DNA from: Macrocystis pyrifera
Taxonomy: Eukaryota > Sar > Phaeophyceae > Laminariales > Laminariaceae
DNA: 64,000 nt
Direction: 5' to 3'
Assembly (NCBI GenBank): GCA_031763025.1
Contig: JASSKH010000005.1
Location: forward strand, 4,606,092-4,670,091
In this document: piece after piece, positions 1-10,800 of the stretch
How positions within the stretch are numbered: the first letter of the stretch is position 1
Layout of the letters: each line of letters starts with the position of its first letter
The notes under the pieces: generated by a model
What the model saw: only the letters and a program-made list of their open reading frames with translations
Databases searched by the model: none
What the model was told of the DNA's origin: nothing
Made by a program: the position numbers and the translations under genes

Positions 1-150
1 TTCATGCGACTCGCCGAACCCCTCACGGCGCTTCGCGCTTGGTGCAAGCAATATCTGCCTGGTCGGTGAAAACCCGACGCGCCCCGTCCCGGCATTTTAG
101 GGATGCGAGGGTCTATGGTCATACTACTACGGCCATGCATGATATCTAGT
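1..150 (+). repeat. Partial copy of the 536-bp repeat unit
   Basis: Begins at the window edge inside the block TTCATGCGACTCGCC... and matches the right third of the tandem units at 29479-30562. The shared part includes TCGGTGAAAACCCGACGCGC and ends near the ATGCATGAT motif. The left part of the unit lies outside the window. Confidence 0.8.
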
Positions 151-159
151 ACATCTCTC

Positions 160-450
160 CTATCGAGTACGCCCCCCTGCATGCGTTTGTTTGTAACGTG
201 GAAGAGTCAAGCGTTTTCTCGTCTCTAGTCGACTTGCGTCGAATTGTGCGTACACGCCTCCTTTCCTCAACAGTCGCCTTTTGCAGTCACCTTGCGCACG
301 AGAAAGAAAGCCCCGCTGGTCAGGGGCGTCTCGAACTCGCGAAATCAATCTATTCATGGATGCGGTTACGAATTTTTCCACACTTGCCTCCGGAAAGATC
401 GCGACCTACATAGATCATCCACATTGTAGACCCCAACCTGCCACTATGAT
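160..450. other. Unassigned 290-bp stretch
   Basis: Several short overlapping frames are open on both strands but none shows a domain or a start context worth trusting. I see no repeat shared with the rest of the window. Confidence 0.4.
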
Positions 451-557
451 ATTACGGGGGTCCATAGTTAATAGGACCTATGGTATACATAAAAACCTAT
501 ACATTTACCTATTTTTACTAACAATATTTGGTCCTATTTACTATGGTCCCCCGTAAT
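451..557 (-). mobile_element. MITE family 1, copy 1
   Basis: Full copy, about 107 bp, with ends TTACGGGGG and CCCCCGTAA between TA dinucleotides. The outer about 28 bp form inverted repeats (CCATAGT-AATAGGACC). The core is direction-specific and here reads in the reverse sense, starting with the GGTATACATAAAAACC side. Confidence 0.9.
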
Positions 558-582
558 AGCACATGTCGCGAAGGATCCAACA

Positions 583-688
583 TTACGGGGGAACATTGTA
601 AATAGCACCTAATATCGTTAGTAAAAATAGGGAATTATATAGGTTTTTGTGTGTACCGTAGGTTCTATTTACTATGGTCCTCCGCAAT
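583..688 (+). mobile_element. MITE family 1, copy 2
   Basis: Diverged copy: the left end has GAACATTGTAAATAGC in place of the usual ACCATAGTAAATAGG, and the right end reads TCCGCAA. Only 25 bp separates it from copy 1, and copy 3 starts five bases later. Confidence 0.85.
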
Positions 689-692
689 ACCA

Positions 693-797
693 TTACGGGG
701 GTCCATAGTTAATAGGACCTATGGTATGCATAAAAACCTATATACTTACCTATTTTTACTAACAATATGTGGTCCTAATTACTATGGTCCCCCGTAA
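693..797 (-). mobile_element. MITE family 1, copy 3
   Basis: Near-identical in sequence and orientation to copy 1, so copies 1 and 3 flank the older inverted copy 2. The right end is CCCCCGTAA followed by GAG, so the expected right TA is changed. Confidence 0.88.
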
Positions 798-819
798 GAG
801 CGTAGCGCACACCCTGTTA

Positions 820-930
820 AGGGTGGCTACCCAGCAGTAGCCAGCCAGTCGTCTATACCTCGCACCGAGTGGCTGATCGGTAACAAAGTCGCCTGTAGCG
901 AGTATGCCACGGCAGCAATACAAAGTGTGT
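820..930 (+). repeat. LTR-like dispersed repeat, 5' block
   Basis: The block with CTACCCAGCAGTAGCCAG, GTCGCCTGTAGCGAGTA and GGCCACGGCAGCA-like text matches 38450-38545. With the block at 1960-2300 it forms one long repeat shared by two loci. It may be the terminal repeat of a retroelement, but no coding part is attached here. Confidence 0.6.
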
Positions 931-1467
931 TATGGAATGTTAGCACATGGCCATGTATGAGTCAATGTTCAAGTAGCACCGCTCTTGTGTCGTAGATCAT
1001 AGTCTATGTACCGTTTCGGCTTGTAACGTATATTATGCGGAGGAATAGCAGCCGTATCGTCCCTGCTCGTAGGACTGAGTATCGCAGCCGTATCGTCTCT
1101 GCTCGTAGGACCGAGTATCTCACTCTCTGATGTGACCTTTATCCGGATCGTGATGGTATCCTAGCTGCCTATCCATCTCTGGAAGCTGCCGTCGTCTGGA
1201 CTCTTGCATTCTCTGTGGAGTACATCTGTGTGTGTTGGCCATCTAAGCGCCAGTGTTTACGTGTTATCACGTCTTCTTCTCTCTACAGCACGGGAGTATC
1301 TTACTCCCCGGGCCATCTCTAGCCCGGTGTCATATCTCGGGTAACACCGAGGACACAGCCTATGTCTACATTGCCAGGGTACAACACAATTATCCATAAT
1401 AAAGTGCTATGATCTATGACACGACGGCACAAGCAGTGCGTTGTGTCCAATGCTTCCGATTCACTTT
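931..1467. other. Unassigned, with a short internal duplication
   Basis: GCAGCCGTATCGTC-CTGCTCGTAGGAC appears twice in a row (about 1048-1076 and 1084-1112). The rest shows no open frame of note. It may be the body of the LTR-like repeat, but the sister locus at 38.5 kb lacks it. Confidence 0.4.
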
Positions 1468-1577
1468 CACGGGGTACCATACTAAATATTGTTAACAAAA
1501 TTATGGAAATATATATATATATACCGGTAGTTTTTTAGTGTGTACCGTGGATCCTGTTTACTATGGTCCTCCGTAAT
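1468..1577 (+). mobile_element. MITE family 1, copy 4 (degenerate)
   Basis: Left end worn (CACGGGGTACCATACTAAAT) and a TA dinucleotide expansion in the core. The right end CTATGGTCCTCCGTAAT is well kept. Copy 5 starts five bases downstream in the same sense. Confidence 0.8.
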
Positions 1578-1581
1578 ATTA

Positions 1582-1686
1582 CTACGGGGGGCCATAGTAA
1601 ATAGGACCAAATATTGATGGTAAAAAATATGGAAATATATGGGTGTGTGTGCACAGTAGGTCCTATAAACTATGGTCCCCCCGTAG
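1582..1686 (+). mobile_element. MITE family 1, copy 5
   Basis: Ends CTACGGGGGGCCATAGT and ACTATGGTCCCCCCGTAG. The right terminal base change (GTAG for GTAA) matches the CTACGG start, so both ends are symmetric variants. Confidence 0.88.
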
Positions 1687-1736
1687 TAGTATGCGGTGGA
1701 AGCCCGTTGGATGAGTTAAGAGTTATCAGTCAATCT

Positions 1737-1901
1737 CCAAAGATGTCAGGAGACAGCACTTTCACCCATTGACAGACAGCAGCTTTGCCTTGACATGCCT
1801 TGACCGAGACCAAACTACTCGGTTTTAGTGCGGAACACTCGGCCCTACACCCTTGACAGCGGTCATTTTCCGTGGTTTGACGTGTCTCCTGACATCTTTG
1901 G
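1737..1901 (-). mobile_element. MITE family 3, copy 1 (19-bp perfect TIR)
   Basis: 165-bp element starting CCAAAGATGTCAGGAGACA and ending in its exact reverse complement. No open frame. A second copy lies inverted at about 13967-14125. No TA duplication is evident at its ends, so its transposase class is unclear. Confidence 0.85.
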
Positions 1902-1959
1902 TCATCTCGGGTTTACATGCGGCAGAGCGCCAGAGCGCCAAAATATAGCTTCGAGTTCA

Positions 1960-2300
1960 GCCGACGTTTTAGTTTGAGTTTTAGAGTTCACCGCACATGC
2001 TGGGAGTTTTGAGACTCGAGAGCTCCGTGATCGATCGACCGCGCACACGCACACTCATCCACTTCACTTCACTTATCTTCCCTTGTCCTCATCCTGTCCT
2101 GTAGGACAAGAAGACCGATTATCACAACACTGGCCCTGAGCGCCATGTTGTTCCATACCTGGTATGTTCTTCTGAGAGCTGAAGCTTGAGCAATTACCAG
2201 TCGGTTCGAAACCTCAGCGGCGGGCAGCCTCATCTACAGTATCTCAGGAGTCGCGCATACACGCCTACTGAGGGATTCCGCCAATATATCCCACCCAGGA
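1960..2300 (+). repeat. LTR-like dispersed repeat, 3' block
   Basis: Aligns along its length with 38690-39030, including GAGAGCTCCGTGATC, CTCATCCTGTCCTGT and CTTCTGAGAGCTGAA. The 1.96 kb copy carries a 7-base insertion CCTGGTA at a TA (2156-2164) that the sister copy lacks. Followed by a 21-base C run (2326-2346). Confidence 0.75.
2156..2164. other. TACCTGGTA micro-insertion site
   Basis: The sister repeat near 38890 reads CATATG where this copy reads CATACCTGGTATG. The difference is CCTGG plus one extra TA, consistent with a transposon excision footprint. Confidence 0.7.
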
Positions 2301-2325
2301 ATCACGCGCCAGATCATGCAGAATG

Positions 2326-2346
2326 CCCCCCCCCCCCCCCCCCCCC
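2326..2346. repeat. Poly-C tract (21 bases)
   Basis: Uninterrupted cytosine run, the reverse sense of the guanine runs elsewhere in the window. Confidence 0.95.
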
Positions 2347-2701
2347 TTCGGCGAAAATAATTGACGGACATTAATTAAAAATGGAGTCGAATCAATCCAA
2401 CACCTGGCACGTTTTTGTCCTCCCGCCTCATACGTAAAATCCGCAGAACGCACGATCTTACTGTCAAACACGGCTCGGAAATACGAGCTGCGACGAAAAC
2501 AACGATTTCACAGTAGTAAGTATCAACAGTATTAATAGTGTTTTATCAATATCGTGTGCGCTTTTTGCCGGGCAAACAATGATGGACATTAATTCAAAGC
2601 CACAAATTTCTTAATAATTTCATGTCTCCACCTGCCTTATCGGTGGAAGTTGGTCCTCGCACGCCCCAGTTAATTTTCTTCTATTTAAAACATAGACGCA
2701 T

Positions 2702-3028
2702 ATTTTTTTTTATTTTTTTTTATCCATCACTTTTACTTCCCAGCCCACTCGTAGGAGGTTTTACCCTCGACGATCTTCTGGACAAGCCGTGGTCACAGGT
2801 GTCGTCCCTTCTCCCCCCCGGTACGTGCCTTTATTTTTTGTCGCGCAATGGGTTCAGCATTCCCACTGCTCGTCGATTTTCATCGAATGTAGCCAACTCA
2901 CGCTTTCGCGCTTTCCGCTTATCAATTTTTTATGCAAGAAAAAGTCCCAATGAGCATGCACTCGGTGGGGCTTGAACCCACGAAATTGATCTTGACAGGC
3001 ACGCGGACCACCTACCAAGCCACCGGGG
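2702..3028 (-). mobile_element. tRNA-derived SINE, copy a
   Basis: On the minus strand it starts with CCGGTGGCTTGGTAGGTGG (A-box-like), followed by GGGTTCAAGCCCCACC (B-box-like). It ends in a poly(A) tract seen here as the T run at 2702-2721. The body contains AAAGGCACGTACCGGGGGG. Pol III transcription is expected from the two boxes. Confidence 0.88.
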
Positions 3029-3046
3029 TATATATATATGTATATA

Positions 3047-3363
3047 TTTTTTTTCATCATCACTTTTACTTTCCAGCCCACTCGCAGGAGGTTTTACCCT
3101 CGACGATCTTCTGGACCAGCCGTGGTCACAGGTGTCGTCCCTTCTCCCCCCCGGTACGTGCCTTTAGTTTTTACGCGCATAGGGTCAGTATTCCCACTGC
3201 TCGTCGATTTTCATCTAATGTACAGCTAACTCACGCTCTTCTCGCGCTTTCCGCTACAATCAATTTATGCAAGAAAAAGTCCCTACGAGCATGCACTCGG
3301 TGAGATTCGAACTCACGAAATTGATTTTGACAGGCTCGCGGACCACCCACCAAGCCACCGGGG
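3047..3363 (-). mobile_element. tRNA-derived SINE, copy b
   Basis: Same orientation as copy a and directly head-to-tail with it, separated by a short TA-rich linker. Its B box reads GAGTTCGAATCTCACC. It differs from copy a at scattered sites, so it is a separate insertion and not a recent duplicate. Confidence 0.88.
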
Positions 3364-3369
3364 ACGCCG

Positions 3370-6004
3370 TACCAACGGCATATATAATATGATACATCCC
3401 TATTATATTTTAACGTTGCTCGGTAGTATCAGCGATGATGATGGTATCCAAAAGTATACGTAACACCTGGTAAATTTTACAAAACGGTAATAATAATACC
3501 AGGTACTTACTAGTATGAAATACGAGGTACCGGTCAATTTTCTCACTCGTCGTGACAAACTATATACGTGCAACCTCGAAATCTATTTCCATCTTTTCCC
3601 CAATACACCCACCCACTTGTTGAATTCTGTAGCTTCAGATTTTGCCTTCCTCATACATACCCAGACTATTGTACGCGTCCTCCACGAATGAGACCATACA
3701 CAACCCGTTCGAAGCACACGCGCGATCGAAGCATCACACACAGCTTGCAAAGCTCAGTTTCGACCAAATCCATCCTCGATCTCGCAGGAGGTGCGCCGTT
3801 TTTTTTATTTTATAAAAAGAATATAGGCGTACGGCTTATTATTGCTTCCACCCCGGCAACATGAGCCATGTAAACAGTACCCAGGTAGATCATACAGATG
3901 AGGAATATACCTGCCAGGAAAGGTCTACAACTTACTGTAGGTCATCAAGTAGTAAGTGGCTCTCGATGGCCTATCCCGAGGTTGCGAAAGTCAAGTAACC
4001 ACTACTGACTACCCCACTGGGGGCATCGGCAACGAACACTCTGCGGCGGTGGTGTAAGATCGAAGACACGCTCATCATGTAGGTTCGTATGTTGTACTTG
4101 TTGAGGGCACAGGAGTCCAAAACGCACACCACGCCTCTTGACCGACAGACGCTGTGTAGACAAAGAAAGCTCGGATCAATAATAATGGTGTTGGTTGTGG
4201 TTGTTCTCACATGGACTCATCGCCAGAAAATCCTTCCTGTCCGCGTGTGCGGTGACAGGATGCAAACTCCATTTAACTCTGGATGGAGTAGGAAGAATAA
4301 CATACCCCATGAGAAATAAATAGTACCAGGTACACCTGAGTGAGGGACGGGTTAGGGTTTCGCACTTGAACGGTACTGATAACGAATAACTAAAAAACAA
4401 TTTTACCACCTCTCAAGAACGGTAATAATCCATCCAATGCACTCACCGCGCGCACGTACTACCCAGCACGTACGTACGCTGTTTCTCCATGTGTTTCCCC
4501 CTATTTCAACTTGTAGCAACGGTCGACTTTCCGGCGTTGTGTCGTGGAACTATCTGCACCAACAACAACCTTTCCCTTCATGCAGGCGACCCAGCCACCC
4601 CCAAAGCAGCGAAAGCTAACAAGAACTGTTTCAACAACAGCAGCCAAATAACAGTGGGGTGATCGATGCACAGCACAACAATCCACTCGACACGAAAAAA
4701 AAGGGAAAAAAACGGCGCTGTGCGTCTTTCATCATCTACGAGAAAAAGACGTACAAGAGGCACATTTCCGAGAGATCACTGCTGCAATACCACAGTAACT
4801 GCTGTTGTATCGCCCCCACTGCCATTTTTATCACAAGTATTATTGCTCGAAGCGCCTGCATTGTACTATGGTTCGAGGGATTCTTGGGTTTCCCTCTCTT
4901 CGGGTCGATTGCCACATGAACTTGATCGAGTAGCTCACATTCGCAAAGTACCAGGCAGGCGTACGTGGTTTATGTTACTATCATCCCTTTGTTCTTCGTG
5001 GTGGGAGACTTTTGTAACCTCGAACTACTAGTAATCGCAGGACAACACTACTACATGATACGCCCACTGCACTAATAAAAAAAAAACGAGGCAGGAAATC
5101 AAAGTATTTCAAGTCCGAATCGTACTAATCAGTATTTACGGTTTGTACTCATTTGACTTTCGTACAAACGCGGCACCGCAAATGTCAGAGGCGGTGCAAC
5201 CAGATGACACGGGCAATGCTGCAGAGAAAACAGGCCGCACCCACTACCCACGAGTGGGCCTCTCCCCGTCAGTCGATCCAAGCCACCTGCATTTTTTTTT
5301 ATGTACGTACGTACATATTTTAAGACGCCAATCAACCAACAAAGCTGTTGTTGGCTGGCGCAAAGAAAGCATAATAGTAACATTGTCGCACACACGAAAG
5401 AAGAAAAAAACGCGTTCTCCACCAACCAATTGCACGAGTTATCAAAACGCTCGGTTGCTCTTTTGCTTCGTTGCGCAACAATCGTTCACCTGAGTGAGGT
5501 AACAAGAAGAAAAAAAAACACACACACACTCAAAAAAAGTTGTTTAGCTATGAATGGCATCCACCTCCTCATCGTCACATTTTCCTAATCAAACCAAACA
5601 AAATCAAGAGCCAAAACCAGACGCAAAAGAGCAGCAGCAGCAGCATAGCAGGGCTCGCCTCCTATTAATATTAATAGTCCAACATGTTGGCAAGACGTGA
5701 AGACGTTTTCCTCCATCAGTGTTGTATTGTATCGTAACGTTCATCAAACGTCCGTGTACTCCTTCCTTGCCCAGCACCCCCGAAAAAATCCACACACAAG
5801 TTTCTTTTCGACACGTCAATCCCCTCTCCCCTCTCGCTGCTTTTTACAACAGCAGGCAAGCCGTCCGTCGGTCATCGGTCGTCGCCAAATCAAAGCCGCT
5901 CCAGCACTACAGCCGTACGTATATATAACTACTGACGCAACATCCGCCGCGCTCCGCTCGAGATCGATCGAAATGCACGTTTCCGTCGGTTCATCGCGTA
6001 TCGT
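3370..6004. other. Unassigned, no recognised gene
   Basis: Many short frames on both strands but no domain, no sustained codon-like bias and no match inside the window. TACCAGGTA occurs at 3498 and 4324. CTATTAATATTAATAG (5662-5677) looks like two overlapping copies of the CTATTAATAG motif. It lies downstream of the transporter gene. Confidence 0.5.

Positions 6005-6068
<64 letters not shown>
6005..6068. repeat. Poly-G tract (64 bases)
   Basis: Uninterrupted run of 64 guanines. It creates spurious glycine and proline frames on the two strands. The length in the assembly may be inaccurate. Confidence 0.9.
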
Positions 6069-6077
<9 letters not shown>

Positions 6078-7227
6078 CGAGCCACCCAACACTCCATGCA
6101 AAACATTTGATATTCGACTTCACACGACCATGGTTAAAAAGACGACAGACAAACCAGACCACATGAACAGAGGGCGCCACCGCGCCGCCGCCACCACCAC
6201 CACGCTGCTCCGTGTACGCGTTTTTTTTTTTTTTTTTGTACGTCGTGGCAATTCCTCGAGCAAGCCGAACGAACGAAAAGGGCGCTTGCTCAGTCTTATC
6301 ATACACGCTAAAAAAAAAAAAAAAAAATCGCATCAATTCATTCCTCTCTCCTTTACCCGTAGCGCACGCCGATGAGAGGGCGTGCAACTCTGATCAACGG
6401 GGTGGGTCGCGAATGTACTATTAATAGTATCTAACCAAAACGGTCCTGGTAGCATGGGACAAGAGTGGCGTTCTATTTGTCGCCTACCGCCCCTGACGGT
6501 GACGGTGATGGAGGGGGGGGGGGGGGGGGGGGGGGGAAGTGTACTCATTTTCATGCGTGGCCGTAGTCACTACACACCGGGCTGTATGTACCCAGCGAGT
6601 ACGATTTCCCTTCTTAGCGACTTTTACGGTCAATCAGCGCCACAACACTCCAAAACGTTTCGGAGGAAAAAACACAACCCAAAATAAAAGAATTTTCGAG
6701 AAAAACGCGACTCGCTCCTCACACACACCTTCCTTGCGCCGACCGCGAGCCATTCGACGCCGATATATGATACAGATGGGGGGGGGGGGGAGTGGGGGAA
6801 AAAACCGAGCGTTCAAAGCGCAACTATTTTTTGGTCGACCACCGACCACACGAACAGCAGTGTGTGGGCGAGGAGGCCGACCTAGAGCTCTTGATAGCTT
6901 CGCCGCCCAGAAAACTTCAAGAAACGATTACTCAAGGAAAACACCTGCGAAGCACGTCTCCTTCATCCACAGCCAGCCCCACCCGGAATCTCCTCACCAC
7001 CTAAAAAAACAAAAACACCCCCGCCGAGTTTCCCATCCAAAAACATCCTTCCTCGAGTCTGCTGCTCAAGAGGCGTGGGTGCGTCCGGTCCCGCCACAAC
7101 AGCAGTAAAAGCCACTTCGAACGAAAACAATACCCAAAACCTTCACCCCTCCCAACCCCGCCCCCCCCCTCCCAAATAAGAAGTGCGCTGAAAGCGTAGA
7201 GGTATGGTGCGAAGAATACCCCACTTG
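6069..7227. other. Downstream flank of the transporter gene
   Basis: Holds G runs at 6513-6536 and 6778-6790, T and A runs (6222-6238, 6310-6327) and CTATTAATAG at 6418-6427. The transporter 3' UTR must begin at 7227 on the minus strand. Its end cannot be placed. Confidence 0.5.
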
Positions 7228-7809
7228 TTAAACGGAGAATGACGGCGTCGAGCGAGTCGACGCGAGACCCGTCGTCACCACCGCCGCCCGCTCCTTTCGT
7301 TTGTTCGCCTCCGCTATGCGCTTGGCGTTCAGCATCAGCGGGTAGGGGCACAGATGGGACAGCAAGATGATCACGATCAGCGACTGCGCCCACCCCGTGT
7401 AATCCCACACCCACGAGATCGCGTACGGCACGATGCTCGCACCGAAGTTGAGACCGAACATCACGACGGACATGCCCATCTCGGACGGCATCGTCACGCG
7501 GTTGTTGAGGTCGTAACAGTACCCGACCGTCGGCCCGTTGAACAGCCCGTACGCGCCCACGCCCACCCACAGCACGAAGGCCGACGTCTCGAAGACCAGA
7601 ATCGCCGCTGCGGCCAGCGCCCCGAACAAAAACAGCATGGTCGAGTGGCGGTAGAGCCGCGGGAGGGTGAGGTGCCTCTGGTCCTGCAGGCCGGCGAGCC
7701 TCCCCACCGTGATCGCCGTCCATAGCACCACGATGAGCAGCTCCGCGTGCGAGGTGGAGATGACCAAGGTGTCGTCCACGTAGCTCTCCAGGTACGCAGT
7801 TGCCCCGAC
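7228..7809 (-). CDS. MFSD4-like transporter, exon 4 (3' terminal)
   Basis: Encodes the last 193 residues, beginning VGATAYLESYVDDTL after acceptor ATACAG (7812-7810), then segments 8-12 and a cytosolic tail ending PSFSV and TAA. The conserved block VGAYGLFNGPTVGYCYDL sits in segment 10. GC content is clearly higher than in the surrounding DNA, as expected for coding sequence. No clear AATAAA follows within about 300 bp on the minus strand. Confidence 0.88.
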   Translation of the reverse strand, partial: VGATAYLESYVDDTLVISTSHAELLIVVLWTAITVGRLAGLQDQRHLTLPRLYRHSTMLFLFGALAAAAILVFETSAFVLWVGVGAYGLFNGPTVGYCYDLNNRVTMPSEMGMSVVMFGLNFGASIVPYAISWVWDYTGWAQSLIVIILLSHLCPYPLMLNAKRIAEANKRKERAAVVTTGLASTRSTPSFSV

Positions 7810-10800
7810 CTGTATTTTTTAGTCGTCAGGATGCAGGCACGCGCGCACGCACGCACGCAACAGAAGGCAAGGGGAGGGGAAAAGAGGGTTTTAATAGATC
7901 AATTTGCGGAGAAGGGTACGAGGGTAAAAACGATCCGTTTGCTGCGCGGTCAGTGCTGCCCTTTGCTCAAGAAAAGCACTGCTTGTTGGCTGCCGAAACA
8001 GACCTTTCACCCCATCTTGGGACAGAATGATTCAAACACACTCTTTGATACACGAATATAATATTTCACCCCCACCAGGTACCAGGTATCTCTTGACCCC
8101 GACCCTGGGAAATCTCTCCTGAAACAAGCTAGCACAAGGAGCTACGTAGGTGTGGCCTACCATGTGTTCAAGTTCAGGCCAGGGCGCAAACACTAATGCT
8201 TAAAAAGGCGGGCGATTTGCAGTTGCAGGAGTCTCACGGGTAGCTACAGTAGTCTAAAAATCACAAGACCCTCATGATTGCAGTTCTGACAATCGGGACA
8301 TTGGGACCCCGACTCATGGTTGGGTCCAAAAAGAAAAGAAAAGAAGACTCCTTTGCCATCTGGCCACGGCGGCGAAGTCCGGAACACAACTATTAATAGA
8401 TGCTGCCATTTGCCTGCCATTTGCAGGCAGTCACCCGGCGTGCGTGCGCGTAGTGAGAGGTAAAAGCAGCCCAAAGAGCGGACGGGAAGGCGCCACGTAC
8501 TCTACAGGCGAAGGCACGTGTGCGCACGTATGGCTGGCTGCTTATGACTGCGTCGGACCCAGCTCAAACCACAAAATCACATCCGTCAATCGCGACCAAA
8601 GCACGTAACAGCAGCCGTACGTACCGCCGTACCTGGCGAGTCTTTTTTTTTTTTTTTTTTTTGTTCGGAAACGTTTTTTTACCGTGTCGGCAAGGCAACC
8701 AACCACCAACAATGGTAAGACGTGCGCAGAGCCGTGCGGTGCGCACAACATCACTTTGGGGAGCCCAGGAGTACGACCGGAACACCGACAACTCTGGCGT
8801 TACCCAAACGTTTTACGAACGTTGAGCGCCAAGCGGCAGGGGTCAAGATTGTGTCACGCCGCGCCTGTGTCGTTCGACTCCGTGCGTTGAAACTCGGCAT
8901 ACCAACTTTCATCGCCCCCCGACCACGCAGGCCGCCGTTTGGCTGCAATCGTCTCTCGTTCACGGTCGATGTGTAACAACTCCTCTGAAATTCCCCTGAG
9001 GACTATGGAGGTCAACACTGCACTATTCGTCACGCATGGGCGTGTCGTTTCGCTCGCACCGCAACACCAAACAAAAGGCCGCGCAGCAGGTCGACAGACC
9101 CAACAGCGCTCCCGCGTGTGACAATAGCACGCAACCTCCACTTTCATCCATCCCCCGAAAGACGAAAAGGGGACAAAAACATCCCACGTTCACGTTGACG
9201 ACACCTGTACTCCTAAAAAAAAAGCACAGAGGGAATCGCTGCTCATGTATACTATCAATGCATACGACCCCATCAACAGCACGCGGAGATAGATAGATAT
9301 AGATAGATAGATCCGCGGCGGCATTCCACCACGAGATCAATTCAATCTATCGACAACCGACACACTCTTTTTCCCGTCTTAACGCGTCATGATGAAACGG
9401 CTGTCAATACCCGATTGAAACGGCTGTCTAAAATGAAAACAAACGGCTGCCGGGAAAAAAAAAAAAAAAAAAAAAAAACGGAACGGCAAAAACCCGCCGC
9501 AACCACCACTAAAAAAAAACAAAACATGTCTGACCTTGCCACCGATGAGGCAGAACACCATGCCGCTGATGTGGAACTCGATCTTGTACTTCTGGTAGAA
9601 CGCCAACATCCTCCATCTGCTGCGCCCTTCTTGGTGCGAACCCACCACGTCCCGAGACGACGGCATTTTCTTTCTCTCCTGTGAGCGTGAGCGGCATCAC
9701 GTGGGAGGGGAAGGGGGGGCGTACTCATTTGTTGCTTGCCTTAGTCATTTGACCATTGACCACGCATCCCTTTCAAGACGGAGCACCGTGCCTACTCCTA
9801 ATAGAGACACCTCCAACAATTAGACACTCATTACGTTGTTTCCATAAATTACATAGAAACATAGAAACTTTTTGCCAATCTTATCCCCTTCCTGTTTGGC
9901 CTTCTGTGGCCACCATCTATCTCCTAGGACAGCGATTGTTTTCTCGCTGCTATTCATTGTGGGGGGGGGGGGGGGGGGGGGGGGGACGGTTTCGAGCAGG
10001 AATGATATGCCAACCTCTCATTGACCCCGACAAAAAAGACGCAAACAAATGATTAACGATCGGTGTTACCACAACCGTCTCTGCGACAAGCGTGGGCGCC
10101 CAGCGGGAAACGGGTAGGATCAGGTTGCTTGCGCCCGCCCCGTGCGATGCCTCCTTGTTGCACTGTAGCTCGGACGCCAATTTGCATATTTCGTCTCCCA
10201 GAATTCAGATTTTTTTTTGTTCATGTTTTTCCCTTTTTTGGCTTGGGTGGCAGGTGCCTGCATGCGCCCCCCCCCCCCGCGCGCGCCCCCGTCTGCGTCT
10301 ACTGCAGTCTATTTTTACAACATTTTTGTTGTTGGTGCGCAGTCGAAAGTCGAAGTTATCAGTCGTCGTAGCAGAAGGAGAATCTGCCGCTAGTTGTACG
10401 TGTTGGTACTACGTCATATCATATCTCTCCAAATTCACGCAAAAGTCCTTTTGTTTCGTAGTTTTTTTTCCAAAAACAGAACAAACAAACAAAAAAATAA
10501 AATAACAACGCAATGTAATAGATTTTTACCTCCAGAAGGCCCTCGTACTTCTCGGGTGCCGGCAGGATGATCAAGAACGCCGCGGTCAAGCAGCTAACCG
10601 ACGCCAGGATGACGTACTGGATGAACATAGACCCAGTAAGGTAGCCTATCAGCGGCACCAAAGCGCCCGAGATCCCGAACACCACCGTGTTCGCCCCGAG
10701 CCAGGGCCCGGCCTTAGACCCGTGCAGCTTTCGGGTCATTATCTGGCACCCGGTGTCGGTGATCGCGGTGCACAGGCCCATGACGAAGAAGGCGGCGTGC

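Noticed and set aside
5929-6387. Glycine- and proline-rich frames across the poly-G run
   Set aside because: Homopolymer artefacts; no protein features outside the run.
7001-7723. 240-codon minus frame and a 123-codon plus frame over the same DNA
   Set aside because: Shadows of transporter exon 4, which is GC-rich and so has few stops in other frames.
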